This document shows, in pieces, positions 31,776-43,187 of a stretch of 64,000 bases of DNA (position 1 is the stretch's first letter; each line of letters begins with the position of its first letter). Origin of the DNA: Nemertoderma westbladi (lineage: Eukaryota > Xenacoelomorpha > Nemertodermatida > Nemertodermatidae); the NCBI GenBank assembly GCA_032718475.1, contig JAUCBJ010003342.1, forward strand, positions 50,216-114,215, in the 5' to 3' direction. The translations under genes and the position numbers were made by a program. The notes under the pieces are model-generated. The model was not told where the DNA came from and ran no database searches. It was given only the letters and a program-made list of their open reading frames with translations.

Positions 31776-33997
31776 TGTTACGAACAAACTACCCGGCCTA
31801 ACCAATAAAGACACAAAACTGCTCTATTTACTAGACAGGGCAATCAGGAGCGTATAATTACTAATATAGGGTTGCATGCAAAACCACTACTTACCGTTGG
31901 ATGGCGCTAATCTGCCGTCCGCTAATATATTTCCTAAATTTCTACAGCTCCTGCTAAATTCTCGTTCCTTTCTCTACCAATTACTCGATAGAGAGCTAAC
32001 TGTTTGAATATATGAGCCACGCGGGAATAACCAAAACAATAAACCCAAATCGGCTCCCTAAGCTGACTTAAGACGAGTGTGAGAGATTTGACACTCAGAG
32101 TGTATTTTATAGCCTAATCCTACTGTAAAATTGCGCTTACAACTACGTCCTTTCTAATCGCATCTAATCGCATCTAATCACAATACTGGGGTTCCCTAAC
32201 GGAATGTGTGAATGTGAGAATATTTAAAATAATCAAAATTGATGCAGCGTTTATTTCGGGACTCAGACTTATCTGCGGCTGGCTTTAGACCAGCAATTTA
32301 CTGATGCGCGCTGTATACTGTATACTACGATGTGAATTTTGTCCGCTAATTCAAATAACCGCCCAGCGTGAATAGTGTACGGTACTCTAAAATTATTACC
32401 TTAACTACCCTCCGCTATGCAGCGTACAAATTCTTAATTTTACTAATTAATTACAGTCACAAATATGTAACGGCGTACTAATTACTAAGTATTCCAGAGT
32501 GCGTAATTCTAAATTATTACGCAACGGGTCACACTAGCAACAGCCTAAAATACCGTATTATTTTCAACCTAATCAGAAATTAATTACAGTAAACTAAGAA
32601 ATAGAAATCAATCAAAGGGAAAAGAGCGCCTATCCAAGCTGCCAAGCATTCGTGATTTATTAGGCACACTTTAGTAACACACCAATCAGCATAACAATCT
32701 ATAGTTTATACTTACCAATTTAGTTCTTAACGCACAATTCACAATCAGCAGTCAAACAACAATCGCAATCTACAGTTTAGCTAGCAATTCACAACTCGCA
32801 ACGTAAAGCACGCAGATCTCTCCCGGCTACGTCTAGGCTTCCTAACTAACCCAAATCCTGTCCCCCTAATACTACAAAATAGAGACAAAACCTGGATCAT
32901 CAGCCCCTAATTACTGAACCGGCGTACCTGACCCACTTTACGCTGCAAACTTTGCATTCGCAATAGTAATCCCCCCAATGTTGCTTGTCTTTGAATCCTC
33001 CGCACTCCCGTCGTCGCTAACCCCCCAATGCGCCCGCCGCGCTTACCGGTACCCTAGCCCTCCATCAGAATGAGTAGCTACCGTAGCGGTACATGCAAAT
33101 CACAAGGTCTGACAGTCTAAGAAATCCCATGGGATTATTGTCGAAAGGAATCACATAGAACCATTTACTAAGGGGTAGAAATCATAGTTCCAATTTGTAA
33201 TTAACAGTGATCATTGAGATTGATTGAGAAACACAAACAAGAATCAAACAGAAATTGCAAATTAGCGAATTATTGCAAGAAAATCAAAAGGGCAGTAATT
33301 TACACAGAAAACTAAGCATCGAATAATAGTTGAACAGGGAATAAAGTGAAGGTGAGCTGTGTGGGGTGTGGTGGATGACTAAGGATGTGTGGAATAAGTA
33401 ACAATGGAAGTACGCCAATTTATAGGTGATTTGAGAAGGGTGATGCAATCGATCTCTCATTGGCTCCCCAATCCGAGCTACAATTAGACCAACCTGGAAG
33501 CAGTTAGGCCAATAAGAGAGCCGGATTGTGAACCTATTGCTCCCTGGATTCGCAAATTGCCACCATAAAAGGTAATTTTCCCGATGCTTAATTTGGCGGT
33601 ACTAATTATATCATGCACAAATATAAATTTAGCGCAATTATAGAGAAATTAAAACCAGTAGCTAGCCTCATCAAGGCTAATAACGGCAAGCCCATATCCA
33701 GGGTCCAACAAGGACTTGCTACCCTGGAACTATCTACTTATATCCTATTACAAAATTACATAGGTAGGGCTACATACTATACAAAATGGATGAGTTCAAA
33801 ATATATGGGCGTTTCAACTTCCTTATCTAAATATCATTGCGCGTTATGCCTTATCTAAATAATTATACTGCATCACGGACTAATATATGATACTATATAA
33901 TGGACTAATATATTATACTGTATAATGGACTAACGTATGTACAGTACAACGGACTAATATATTACATAATGTAGGTACAGCGCCATATACCGTAACA
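31776..33997 (-). repeat. Element A, 5' LTR
   Basis: 2,222 bases, TGTTACGAAC ... CCGTAACA on the plus strand; the promoter-bearing LTR for minus-strand transcription. An 81-codon frame on the opposite strand (33613-33858) is identical in both LTRs; I do not call it a gene. Confidence 0.93.
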
Positions 33998-34002
33998 GTC
34001 TT
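33998..34002. other. Target-site duplication of element A, right copy (GTCTT)
   Basis: Matches the five bases left of the other LTR. Confidence 0.9.
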
Positions 34003-35113
34003 AGAGGCGATGACACAACACCTTGTCACCTCTTTTGCTAGAGCTCGCCAGTGATTCCTCCCATTTTGCTGTACAAATAATCCCTCATATGGCTGTATGT
34101 TTTCTAATGCACTTCTCATCACTTCCACGCCAAGATCTCTAGATATGTAATTCATAGAGTACAAGGATATCTCAACTCTTGTACATCCATATTGCTGGAT
34201 CAATGGGACAGGGTTTCTGCAATCAGCATAGTCTGCCAAATGCCCTCCAAAATTCTCCAATACTTATCCTGCTTCAAACTGGCAAACAATTTTGTTGTAC
34301 AGCTTCACTCTCATTGTATTTCCGCCCCAAGATGTGATGTATGTCAACACATGATTTCCCACATGGTTCCCACAGGTTTTCCAAAATTGTGGGCTGATCA
34401 CCCTCCAATGCTGCTTGAAATGTCCCTTCCAACCTCCAACCTTTTGTTTCCACTAGATGTTTGACTATTGCCTTCCTATCGAGGGTTCCAGCAAAGTCCT
34501 TAACGTTAGCATAGTCAACAGAGTATATTCCCCATCCACATGTCTGCAGTACTCTGCCAAATTCAGCCAAGTGCTCCTGCAGATCATCTAGGTTGATTAC
34601 AGATACATCCAACTTTGCAACAAAGACAGCAACAGGTTCTTTTTGTTCAAGGTTTTTCCAGTTTTTGATATATTTATCAGTCATCTCTCTTTCAATTTTA
34701 TGCACTGTTCGCATTATCACTCCATGCGATTGTAATGGTACAGAGGCTAATATTTTTGTGTGTATAAAGTCATCACAGTTCTTCCCGATTGTTTGTGTTG
34801 CCTCCCTCCTCAACTTCTCCACAATATAAGAGGCAGACCCAAACCTTCCAGTTGTTAACATGACATAACTTTTGGTTCTCACAACTTGATCTTCTCGAAG
34901 ATACCCATATACATAAAGATCGTCAACAAACATTTCCAATTCAGGCACATCTTGAAGCAACATACAACCTCCATTGCCTCCTAGGTAATCTACTTTTGAT
35001 ATATCAGTCAAAAGATTAGACTCATGGGCATTCTCTAACAGTAGATGCATGCAAGCTGACTTCGGTGCTCTCAACCCCACATTCACTGTCATAGGAATAA
35101 AATTCGCAGTCAT
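34003..35113 (-). pseudogene. Unrecognised protein, 5' half of a coding region split by element A
   Basis: One minus-strand frame runs from 35113 to 34274 (VNVGLRAPKSACMHLL ... DVPELEMFVDDLYVYGYL ... MLTTGRFGSASYIVEKLR ... CGWGIYSVDYANVKDFAGTL). After small shifts near 34270 a second frame continues (FGGHLADYADCRNP ... CTRVEISLYSMNYISRDLG ... NGRNHWRALAKEVTRCC) up to the element A target site. The frame then continues across the insertion into 16591. It has the look of a conserved enzyme or replication protein, but I cannot assign it. The shifts show decay; whether it was a host gene or another mobile element is open. Confidence 0.55.
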
Positions 35114-35256
35114 AGGATCAAAGTTCGCAATCGATTTGTAAGTGAGGCAGACTTATTAATTTTCATTGGAACAAAATTTACTAAAATCGGAAAAAAGTTT
35201 GCTGTGAATTGGTACAAAATTCGCCTTTTCACATTTTAGGAACAAAATTCGTGCTC
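35094..35256. repeat. Six degenerate copies of GGAACAAAATTCGC, about 30 bp apart
   Basis: On the plus strand GGAATAAAATTCGC, GGATCAAAGTTCGC, GGAACAAAATTTAC, GGAAAAAAGTTTGC, GGTACAAAATTCGC and GGAACAAAATTCGT follow one another at irregular spacing. On the minus strand they overlap the apparent start of the split coding region and would read as (N/V)-F-x-P repeats. Confidence 0.6.
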
Positions 35257-35439
35257 CGAGCTCAGACAACTGAGAGGCAAAGCATGCACATTGTTGCGTG
35301 GTAGTATGCGCAAGTTTCAGTGCAGTATTTGCATCAGCATTATGTGCAGTTATGGATTATAAATAATAAATAATATAATTTTGGAATAATAAACAATGTG
35401 ATTATTGAATAATAAATAATGCGATTGTGGATGATAAAT

Positions 35440-35790
35440 AATGCGATTATGGAGCATCAACATCTAAAGGCAGAAGAAAACAATCGTCTACTTTGGATTC
35501 TTATTAATTTTACTAAAGAAGGGGATGCATATTTTGTAATAATACTGGTGATAATGAATGATAAGCCATGTGAATTTGTATCGAAGGTTTCAAATGGACC
35601 CAGAAGCCTGAAAAAACACTTACAAAATCGACATCTGTCAGTGTATGAAGAATTTCAGGAAGCCGAAAAAGTAATTGCCTCAAAGGAAGAACCAATTTGT
35701 AAAGACAAAAACGGGACAAAAATGAGACAAAATATTGGTCATCTGGTGATCCAATTTGAGGCACCATTGAAAATTTTCTTGTTGTAAAAA
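35440..35790 (+). pseudogene. BED-type zinc-finger fragment, hAT-like
   Basis: The plus-strand phrase GPRSLKKHLQNRHLSVYEEF has the SLKKHL-x3-H-x3-YEEF ending of BED zinc fingers found in hAT transposases. The required C-x2-C (CIFCNNTG) lies just upstream but in the neighbouring frame, so the finger is frame-shifted. Downstream fragments to about 36430 may belong to the same dead element, but I cannot identify a DDE domain. Confidence 0.45.
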
Positions 35791-37385
35791 AAAACAAAAT
35801 ATGACCAAGAGTACAATACACAATACAATCAATCGGCAACATTATAAACAACACCTAATTTTCAGTGAGTTAACAAGACCATATTAATACATTACTGGCG
35901 ACATTTGTGGTATGCAGTTTCATCAAGAGCTCGTGCCAACATGTTCACAAATAAAGATTATGGATTCCCTGATAAAATGAAGTATATGAGTGATGGAAAA
36001 TTTGGAGTGCCAACTCACCGTACAATATATAACAATATCTCAAAACAAGAAACAAAACAAGAATGAAGAGATGCTCGTCTATGCATCTTATAAAAATCTT
36101 GAGATTTTAAATGGAGCAAATGTCATTGTGATGGAAACAGGAAATACAATCACCCAGAGTTCTACAATCCGGGTCAGTTGTATACTATATCCCTATTGTT
36201 AATGGTGAGTGTCATCTGCTGGTATAACATTGATGAAAGGAGTTGGAACCCCATCATATCACAACCTGTTCTTTAAGCTTAGGGAAGAGTTATTTGTCCG
36301 ATTTGGTGCCACAAGATTGGTTATCGCTGAAGCTACATGGCTATTTGTTTATAAGTTGGCTGCCATAGAAAGTTGTCAACACGTTCGTGGGGCCTTCGCG
36401 CAGGACAAGGCTCAGTTATCAGATACAGATTAAAATTGAGCAATTCTAACCCAAAATTGGTACTTAGAAATTTAAATAAATAATTAAGAAGTTTAACCAA
36501 ACCGCCAAAAAGAATAAATCAAAGAGAAGAAAGTTCCCCCCTCGCTTCAACCGCCCACTTAATCTGCACCACCCCAACAACCCAAAGGAGCACAGAGGAT
36601 AAATGAAAGGTAGGATATAGCAAGCTGGCTTATTAGTTACACTAGTAAGTAGTACCTGCCTCATGTCCTATAGATGTAATTACCCGTGGCCAAGTAGTGG
36701 TGAGATGATTGGACTGGTTCCCATCGAATAGGCAATATCAAGAATGCCAAGGATTGATCGAGCTGGAAGTATAGAGTGATGGAATGCATTTTAACTTAAT
36801 TACGTTTTGATTAATTAAAAACACATTTCTTAATGCACATCTCTTGAACTAATTAAAAACTATAATGGAATGGGGTATGGGGAATACAGTTGTATAATTT
36901 TTAAGTATAAATTATTTAAATCTTATACTTGAAAATAATTAATATCCTTTAAGAGGCAGGTTGAAATTGCTGTTTTTACCCTAATCAACTTAATTAACTA
37001 ATTAACTGCTATTATCTTAGCTTCTCGAAGGCCACACAGAAATTCAATTTGAAAAATTCCTAAACTTTTGCCAGACTACATGTGTACCAAGTTTGGATAG
37101 ATTTCATTAAGAATTGGCTGAATTATTAACGTTTAAAATTGAACACAACAGAAAAACAGACATACCGATTGAGTTAGTGGTACCTGTATGCTAAGCACGC
37201 TTACTTTCGTCGCTCGCACTACAGGCTTTTCCAGCAAGTAAGATATATGGTTGTGCATTCCACTATGCAAACGCTATAAACGAGAAACGCGATAAGATAG
37301 GATTCAACACTCAAGACGGTTTGCAAGAAATCAGCTGAATCATAAAGTTATGGTCCAAACAAATCTGTACCCTCCCCTTTGTGCC
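35791..37385. other. Decayed or unique sequence
   Basis: Short plus-strand frames (for example FPDKMKYMSDGKFGVPTHRT near 35965) look like remnants of coding sequence but belong to no family I recognise. From 36430 on I see nothing. Confidence 0.35.
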
Positions 37386-37600
37386 AGACTGTCACCATCT
37401 CCATTTCGCGAATATGCTAATAAACATGAACCTACCAGTTCTCAGCAACCACATAAAAAATGGTATACTGCAATTCCGAAACTACTTTAAGGAATTCTGG
37501 ATGAGACCCAATGTTTTCCCTCTTTGGGGCCAGTTTGGGAACTTTGAGGCCCATGAACCACCAACTACAGCACTGGCACAACAGCCTCCATTCACTCCTT
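37386..37600 (+). repeat. Copy of a dispersed segment also at 61937-62075
   Basis: Shares PSPFREYAN-HEPTSS in the same plus-strand frame and long exact stretches (such as CCAATGTTTTCCCTCTTTGG) with the second copy. This copy carries about 20 extra bases in the middle (TTTAAGGAATTCTGGATGAG) that break the frame. It may be a coding exon fragment or part of an unnamed mobile element. Confidence 0.6.
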
Positions 37601-38164
37601 TCCAACTAACATTCATTCATTCATTTGTTTAATTCGGACCAGCCGACAATAAAATCATTAGAATAACTGAACACAATTACATAAATATACAACAGTTAAT
37701 ATGTGATAAATAATGACATTACACGTGTACTTCATGAAGTAAAAAGAGGTTCGCCTCTTGATTGACTTATTGGAAAGTTGGTACTTTTAATGGCGGCTAA
37801 CTGGGTGCCTGCTTCATCTCGACGTTTGGATGATGTAGGGACTATTCATATTGTTATTAATGATGTGGGTATTGCTGACCATATGACTGCTGTTATTTTA
37901 TCGTGACCCAACTATCATAATAAATAATATAAAAAGGAGATTCTCAGATTCTTAAAAGGTCATAATGACAGTTGTGACCTCTGGTGACCTCCAATTTGGT
38001 ATTGGTATTGAATCTTAAAACTGACTAGATAAAAACGTACTCCAGATAGCATAAAATGGCACACAATTAAATCAAATTAAGTTATTTGAATTAAAGAATT
38101 AAATTTTCCGAATATGTTCTGACTAAAAAGAATATATCTGATAAAGCAATTAAAATAAATACGA
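37601..38164. other. No recognisable feature
   Basis: Unique AT-rich sequence downstream of the LINE fragment; nothing supportable. Confidence 0.45.
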
Positions 38165-39386
38165 CTAAATTATGGCAAAATATTCCTTTATGCAGTTTCG
38201 TTTTTCCAGCAATGTCAGGGATTGTAAGTCGAAGCAGGCCGCAATGAAGCCGGCGTTCGCAGTATCTGCCGAAGTCGGTGCGCCCAAGACCATCCGGTTA
38301 ACAATGGATTCCTTCACGTACTGGTACATTAGTATAGACTCGAGTTGCGGTAATGGATGTTCAAGAGCAGCGCTGTGATACGCACTAAGGATACCTCGGC
38401 CACCCTTCGTTCCACCAGGTGAGAGACTCGATACTGCGAGGCTGATAAAGACACTATGAAGTGCCTTGTTGCGGCACTCGTACATTGTCAGTGTGCCCAC
38501 CGCGAGTCAAAGAGCCTCCTGCGAGATCGGCCTGAGCTGCGACAGATGATAGAGTGTGGTGTTCCTGATGTAGCAGCAAACGTTGAGTAGACTACGGAGC
38601 GCGTTTCTATAGGTGATATCAAGGGGGGTCACATCGCATTGGTTGAGGGCTCCAATGTGTAATTTTAGCAAGTAGACAATAGCCGGTAACGCAATGGATC
38701 GCCAAAGGTTAAACACGGCTGCCACACCAGGAGCCACCTCGTGGACCAACCCTTTGACTGGAACATGTGGGCCAGAGCAGCGATTTTCTGCACCGATGCA
38801 CCCAGAGGGTTGGTCATAGCCTGGGCTAAGTTGTAGCCCAGAAAGGTCCACGAGTTCTTGGCAGGGATCAGTTGGCCTTCTAATGTGATGAAAGTTGGGA
38901 GATGTAGAGATCGTTGGTTCGAAAAAACCGACCAGTTGATTTTACTCTTTTCCACTGACAGCTTTATGTTTTTGGCGCTTGAGCTAAACGTAGTGTACAG
39001 CTGCTTAATGTTTGGCGCTGTTAGCCATCAACAGAAAATTGTCAGCATATGAGATTGCTCCCAACCAGATCGAGTTAATTGATTATCTGATGTTTGTGTC
39101 CTGAAGGTCATCAATAATACTCCGAGTATATAGATTGAACAGGAGGCGATAGGAGCGACCCCTGTTTAACTCCGCAGGAGACTTGGATTCCGTCGCTGTC
39201 TACTATACCGGCAAACTTTAGGAATATCGTACTGACGGTGTAATAGTTTAGCACGGTCGCGACCACATGGGGGTTGATGAATTCCAACATCTTGCGACCG
39301 AGTGCGTCATAGTCTACCGTGTCGAACGCCTACTCAATGTCCAGCTGACATAGGAACAGTGGCGATTTGCTGGATAGATTGTTCTC
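38165..39386 (-). pseudogene. LINE reverse transcriptase, 3' half (split by element B)
   Basis: Minus strand, several frames. Starting at the element B target site: QLDIE-stop-AFDTVDYDAL (polymerase motif A), GVKQGSLLSP (motif B), ISYADNFLLMA (active site YADD changed to YADN), NWSVFSNQR ... WTFLGYNLAQ (motif D/E) and a thumb and linker with several shifts. This is a jockey/CR1/R1-like non-LTR polymerase. One stop and several shifts make it inactive. The upstream half lies beyond element B at 61808-61935, and the frame is continuous across the insertion when one TTCTC copy is discounted. Confidence 0.8.
39382..39386. other. Target-site duplication of element B, left copy (TTCTC)
   Basis: TTCTC directly precedes the TG of the left LTR and follows the CA of the right LTR. 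Confidence 0.9.
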
Positions 39387-40568
39387 TGTTCGCGCTTTCA
39401 GACCTTTAGCAGTTTAACCTGCCAAATTTAGATGTCTTCTAGATTATAAATCGACTTTAGCCTATGACGAGTATTTGATACACTACATTAGACGAAGCCA
39501 GTCTATGCGCGACCATTCACCCGCTGGATATACCCGGGAGACTGGATTCGGAAGCTTTGACCTTATTGCGGTGTAGGCCTACTGTATTATTCGACTGATC
39601 GTTAATATATAATTTCTGACAAATATTATTCACTTTCGGGAAATATTAACAGTTCCTTTAGGACGTGGCGCTCTAAATATGTAAACAGAGTTATGACTTA
39701 CACTAGACACAATGGGATGGCTATTGATTCACGTATAAAGCGCATTCTTTAGGAGATGCTTTGTTATCAGTCACAATCATGCACACTACCGCACAATACT
39801 GCACACCGATCTGCCGACCTTTACTAATTTTAGTCACATATAAAGAGAACAACAACCGACACATGTAGTGCCTATGAAATAGCATTAGATTCACTCCAAA
39901 ACCAATATAATGTAAGTCGCAATTGTTATATGTAACCGGTCTCTTACCTTCAGTATATCAAGAAGATTGGGGGTTTTATAATTATTTATCGATATTATCC
40001 AATATAATAATATTCCATCAACTGATATAATTAATAACCGACAGTAAATAGCAGTAAAAATGCGGTATTTGTAGTTGACAATATGATTTGACACACTGAC
40101 TTGCATGAGTTGATATGATTAGGTGAGGTAACAGTTATATGTTTCTATGATCAAGCCTACTAATGTTTGGCTAAAGCCTGAAACACAGAAATTCCAAAGC
40201 CGGTCTTCTGGCTGTGGACAAAATACACATACTGACTGAATTGCATGAGTTTCTGTATACAATCTCCAACACAGAGTGAAAACCGCTCTGATTGGTCGAC
40301 CGAACAAAGAACGAACAAAGAACAAAGAAAAGTTACACGTGGACATAGCTGATAGATGTCGTCATCGGAGTTCCGATGTTTAGAGTATTTGGCTTATTGC
40401 GACATAAAATCGCTAGTTATGTCCGCTAAAGTACACATACAGAAGAAATGGCTTTTTATGTCCACTAAAACACCGGTACAGTAAGGAAACGGCTTTTTAT
40501 GTCTGTTAAAACAACTACAGAGTACTTTGCAGGGAAAATAACCAGCTAATTCCGCAAAAGCCTTTACA
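39387..40568 (-). repeat. Element B, 3' LTR
   Basis: 1,182 bases. Contains three copies of GGCTTTTTATGTCC-like words about 45 bases apart near its right end (40390-40515), the promoter-proximal side for minus-strand transcription of the sister LTR. Confidence 0.92.
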
Positions 40569-42580
40569 CCGCTCCCAGAAAATGGGATTTAATTCTATAA
40601 AATATAAAAAATCACAGTTTCTAAAATATAAAAATACTCTAAACAGTAAGTCTTTCTTACGCGGACGGCGTTTACGCAGTTTTTTGAGGCTAGCAAGAGT
40701 CCTTTTTTCTTTGGGGCGAGCCACTTTACTAGGAGGGCTATAACTCCTGGGTGAAGGGTGCAATACAATTGCATCAGAAGGTTTAGGATTACGATCGGTG
40801 TATCCGCCGGTCGAGGTACCTGGTTGATCGATATCAACTTCAGTGGAGCGAGGTCTAACGGCCTTTAGGGCGCGTCTTAGGACAGCAGCTCCTACTGGTC
40901 CCTGACGAGTCGTCTGGACAATAGCGGTAGGTGGACCGTGAGTGGTGAGAAACTTCCTCGGTTTAATGGTTCTTTCCAGCTCGCGTTCTCTGGCTCGATA
41001 TTCGTAGGGCCGTCGAGATACTTCCTGTAACTCAGGGTGCGAGTTGATAAATAAATCGCCATACTCAGGGTCTTGACGGATGAAATTGATCAAATGGTAT
41101 GAATTAATAACGTTAGGATTGACATTCCTGAGATATTTTCGAACAAATTTGGTGGAAATACACTCACCAACACGCTTCATTAGTTCGTAACTCGGTGTGC
41201 GTGTTTTTTGTTCAACAGATGCGAATAGATAATGATGGAACGCGTAAACTCCCTCGTAGGCGCGTCTAGGGTAATAGCGATGGCGTGACTCACAATGCAA
41301 ATCCGCGTTCGCTTCCCAAGCTCGGATGTAGCGCAGGGTAATTATTTCATCTACGCTTTCCAGATCGCGGTTAAAAGGGCAATTAAAACTGGCATGTCCT
41401 TTAAGTTGACAGTGGTGGCATTGATTCATAAATTGAGGGCAGACTGCAAAAATGTGCGAGTTATTGAGTCTGCAATGCGCACAATAGATCTCCATCATCG
41501 GTTGTTCATGGAAATAGGAGCAGGGTACGTCTGAGTCCATAGGGGTGAAATGATCTCTCGATGCGCATAATCGGCAACGTTTTCGAGAAACATAGTTGGC
41601 GTGCCGATAATCGTATGCGGTGAGACATTGTGGACCTTGATACCATTCCAAGACGTAGTCGTTATCGCCGCTCCGGGGCGCTGTAGGCTGAATCTCCTCA
41701 GATTCTAAGCATATTGGTTCGTCTTCCAATTGCATAGCTGAGATAGGTGCGGCTGTCTCCGCAAGCGAACCCACTGTCTGAACTTCCACGACAGAATAAC
41801 CCGTGGGTATTCGAGGTCTTTGTATAACAGATGAATGTAAGTTCTGTATACAAATGTCCTTGAAAAGGGCGAATCCCGCGCTGTTTAACTTCTCCGCAGC
41901 TGAGTCTCTTAGGCTGAGTTTGGTCAGAGCGCGGTCCTTGAACTGACTATCAACGTTACGGAACGGAGTCAGAAAGCGCCTGAAACATTCAAAGCGGATG
42001 AATTTATTGTGTTCATCTAGCTTGGCGAGTTTGGTTCCAAGTATTAAGGGATGGGCGCGTATGGTACGACTGCACACATCGGCTAGCCAACCGGCAAGTG
42101 CGGCGTTTTCAAAGATCGTGTATATAGCTAAGGAGGGACGAAGTGGAACACTCATAAAGCTATACACGGCGCCAGGTGCGGTCAATGGTCCGTCAAAGTA
42201 TAATCGAGAATAATGATCTCCATATACTTGTTGATAGTTGATAGGATTTCCAACCTTGAAATTCCATCCGTATTCTTGAAAGGCAAGATGTCCGATGGAG
42301 GTTCGTTGTACTTTAGTAATGCCGCTGGGTGTATTTGCATACATAGTGCAGAAGAAACCTCGGCCTTCTGCCCAGGGAGCAATCAGCTGAGTATCTACGA
42401 AAGGATATGGGATATTCTCCATGTTCCGAAAGTCGTTTTGGAGATCTCCATAAACAGCTGAGCCGATTTTAAGGATTCTTTCGTTAAACAACATCTCAAG
42501 CACGGGCTGGGGTAACATCGATCCATCGATACCCATGGCTGGTTTGCGCTCGGTGTCGGTGACGTAACGCTGTGCGAGTT
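40515..42580 (-). CDS. Element B giant ORF (ORF3), C-terminal part
   Basis: This piece holds codons 776-1461 of a 1,461-codon frame interrupted by element C. Conserved blocks shared with element A are FVDTQLIAPWAEG, WNFKVGNPINYQQVYGD, RRFLTPF and LFKDICIQN. Three CCHC knuckles follow at about residues 1109-1127, 1140-1154 and 1161-1174 of the full frame: CRLCASRDHF...C, CAHCRLNNSHIFAVC and CHHCQLKGHASFNC. Then comes a block WEANADLHCESRHRYYPRRAY, a basic stretch and a hydrophobic-rich end that runs into the LTR. It has no stop or shift, unlike the rest of element B. Function unknown; nucleic-acid binding is the safest inference. It could be a second nucleocapsid-like protein or replace an envelope gene by position. 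Confidence 0.75.
42576..42580. other. Target-site duplication of element C, left copy (GAGTT)
   Basis: Same five bases at 50197-50201 after the right LTR. Removing the element and one copy restores the reading frame of the host ORF. Confidence 0.92.
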
Positions 42581-43118
42581 TGTTAGCTTATCCAATTCCG
42601 CTAACACAAACCCATAGAGTGAGCCATTAAGCAATATTGGGAGCACGAGGTTGATTACCAATATCAACCTCGTGTTACCCCAATAAAGTGGGAAGGGAAG
42701 GAGAAACACACAATGGAGGGTCAGGGGCCAAACCCCTAACCAAGAGAGAACACAAGGAGTGAAGGGAAACACTCCAAAGGGTGCCAACAGGGATATCAAC
42801 CAATCAGAGGGGGGAAAGGCATCGATTAGGTACAGCAATAAGGCCACCGTGCAATATAACCAGTTACCAGTAATCATACCAGTCAGTTATCCCAGTATCA
42901 TATTGGTGCTAGTTAGGTTAGATAGTTTAGCTAGGGAAGGACCGGGACTTTAGTTACCGTATCCCGCCTTCCGTGTACAACAACCTACTGCCATCTATAT
43001 CTTATTAGACTGATCATTATATACACCGAACATCAGAACTCATTTTACTCTTTACACACGGCGGGGACGCGTGAACTAAACATCGGATAAATCGGGATCC
43101 CTCCTGGATCCCGTCACA
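42581..43118 (+). repeat. Element C, 5' LTR
   Basis: 538 bases. A perfect 12-bp inverted repeat, CACGAGGTTGAT with its complement at 42663-42674 and a 7-base loop, stands just before a polyadenylation signal AATAAA (42682-42687). This arrangement resembles the poly(A) hairpin of some retroviral LTRs. The right LTR has the same elements at 49718-49761. Confidence 0.93.
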
Positions 43119-43187
43119 GTAACTAAATCCGTGCTGCTGCCCTGGATAAACTCAATAACCACCAGCCACCAATCACTAAAGACGAAG

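Larger units (their letters stand above)
16597..33997 (-). mobile_element. Element A: 17.4-kb BEL/Pao LTR retrotransposon
   Basis: Two direct repeats of 2.2 kb start TG and end CA and are flanked by GTCTT. Between them, on the minus strand, come a coiled-coil ORF, Gag with zinc knuckles, aspartic protease, reverse transcriptase, RNase H, integrase, and an extra damaged ORF. The order PR-RT-RH-IN and the protein motifs place it in BEL/Pao. I counted about 26 substitutions and two indels between the LTRs, roughly 1.2%, so insertion was fairly recent. One stop and two shifts in pol mean this copy cannot make the full polyprotein. It split an unrecognised minus-strand coding region. Confidence 0.93.

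Noticed and set aside
16592-34002. Element A as two independent solo LTRs
   Set aside because: The same GTCTT flanks the outer ends and the internal region holds a complete set of BEL/Pao domains in order, so it is one insertion.
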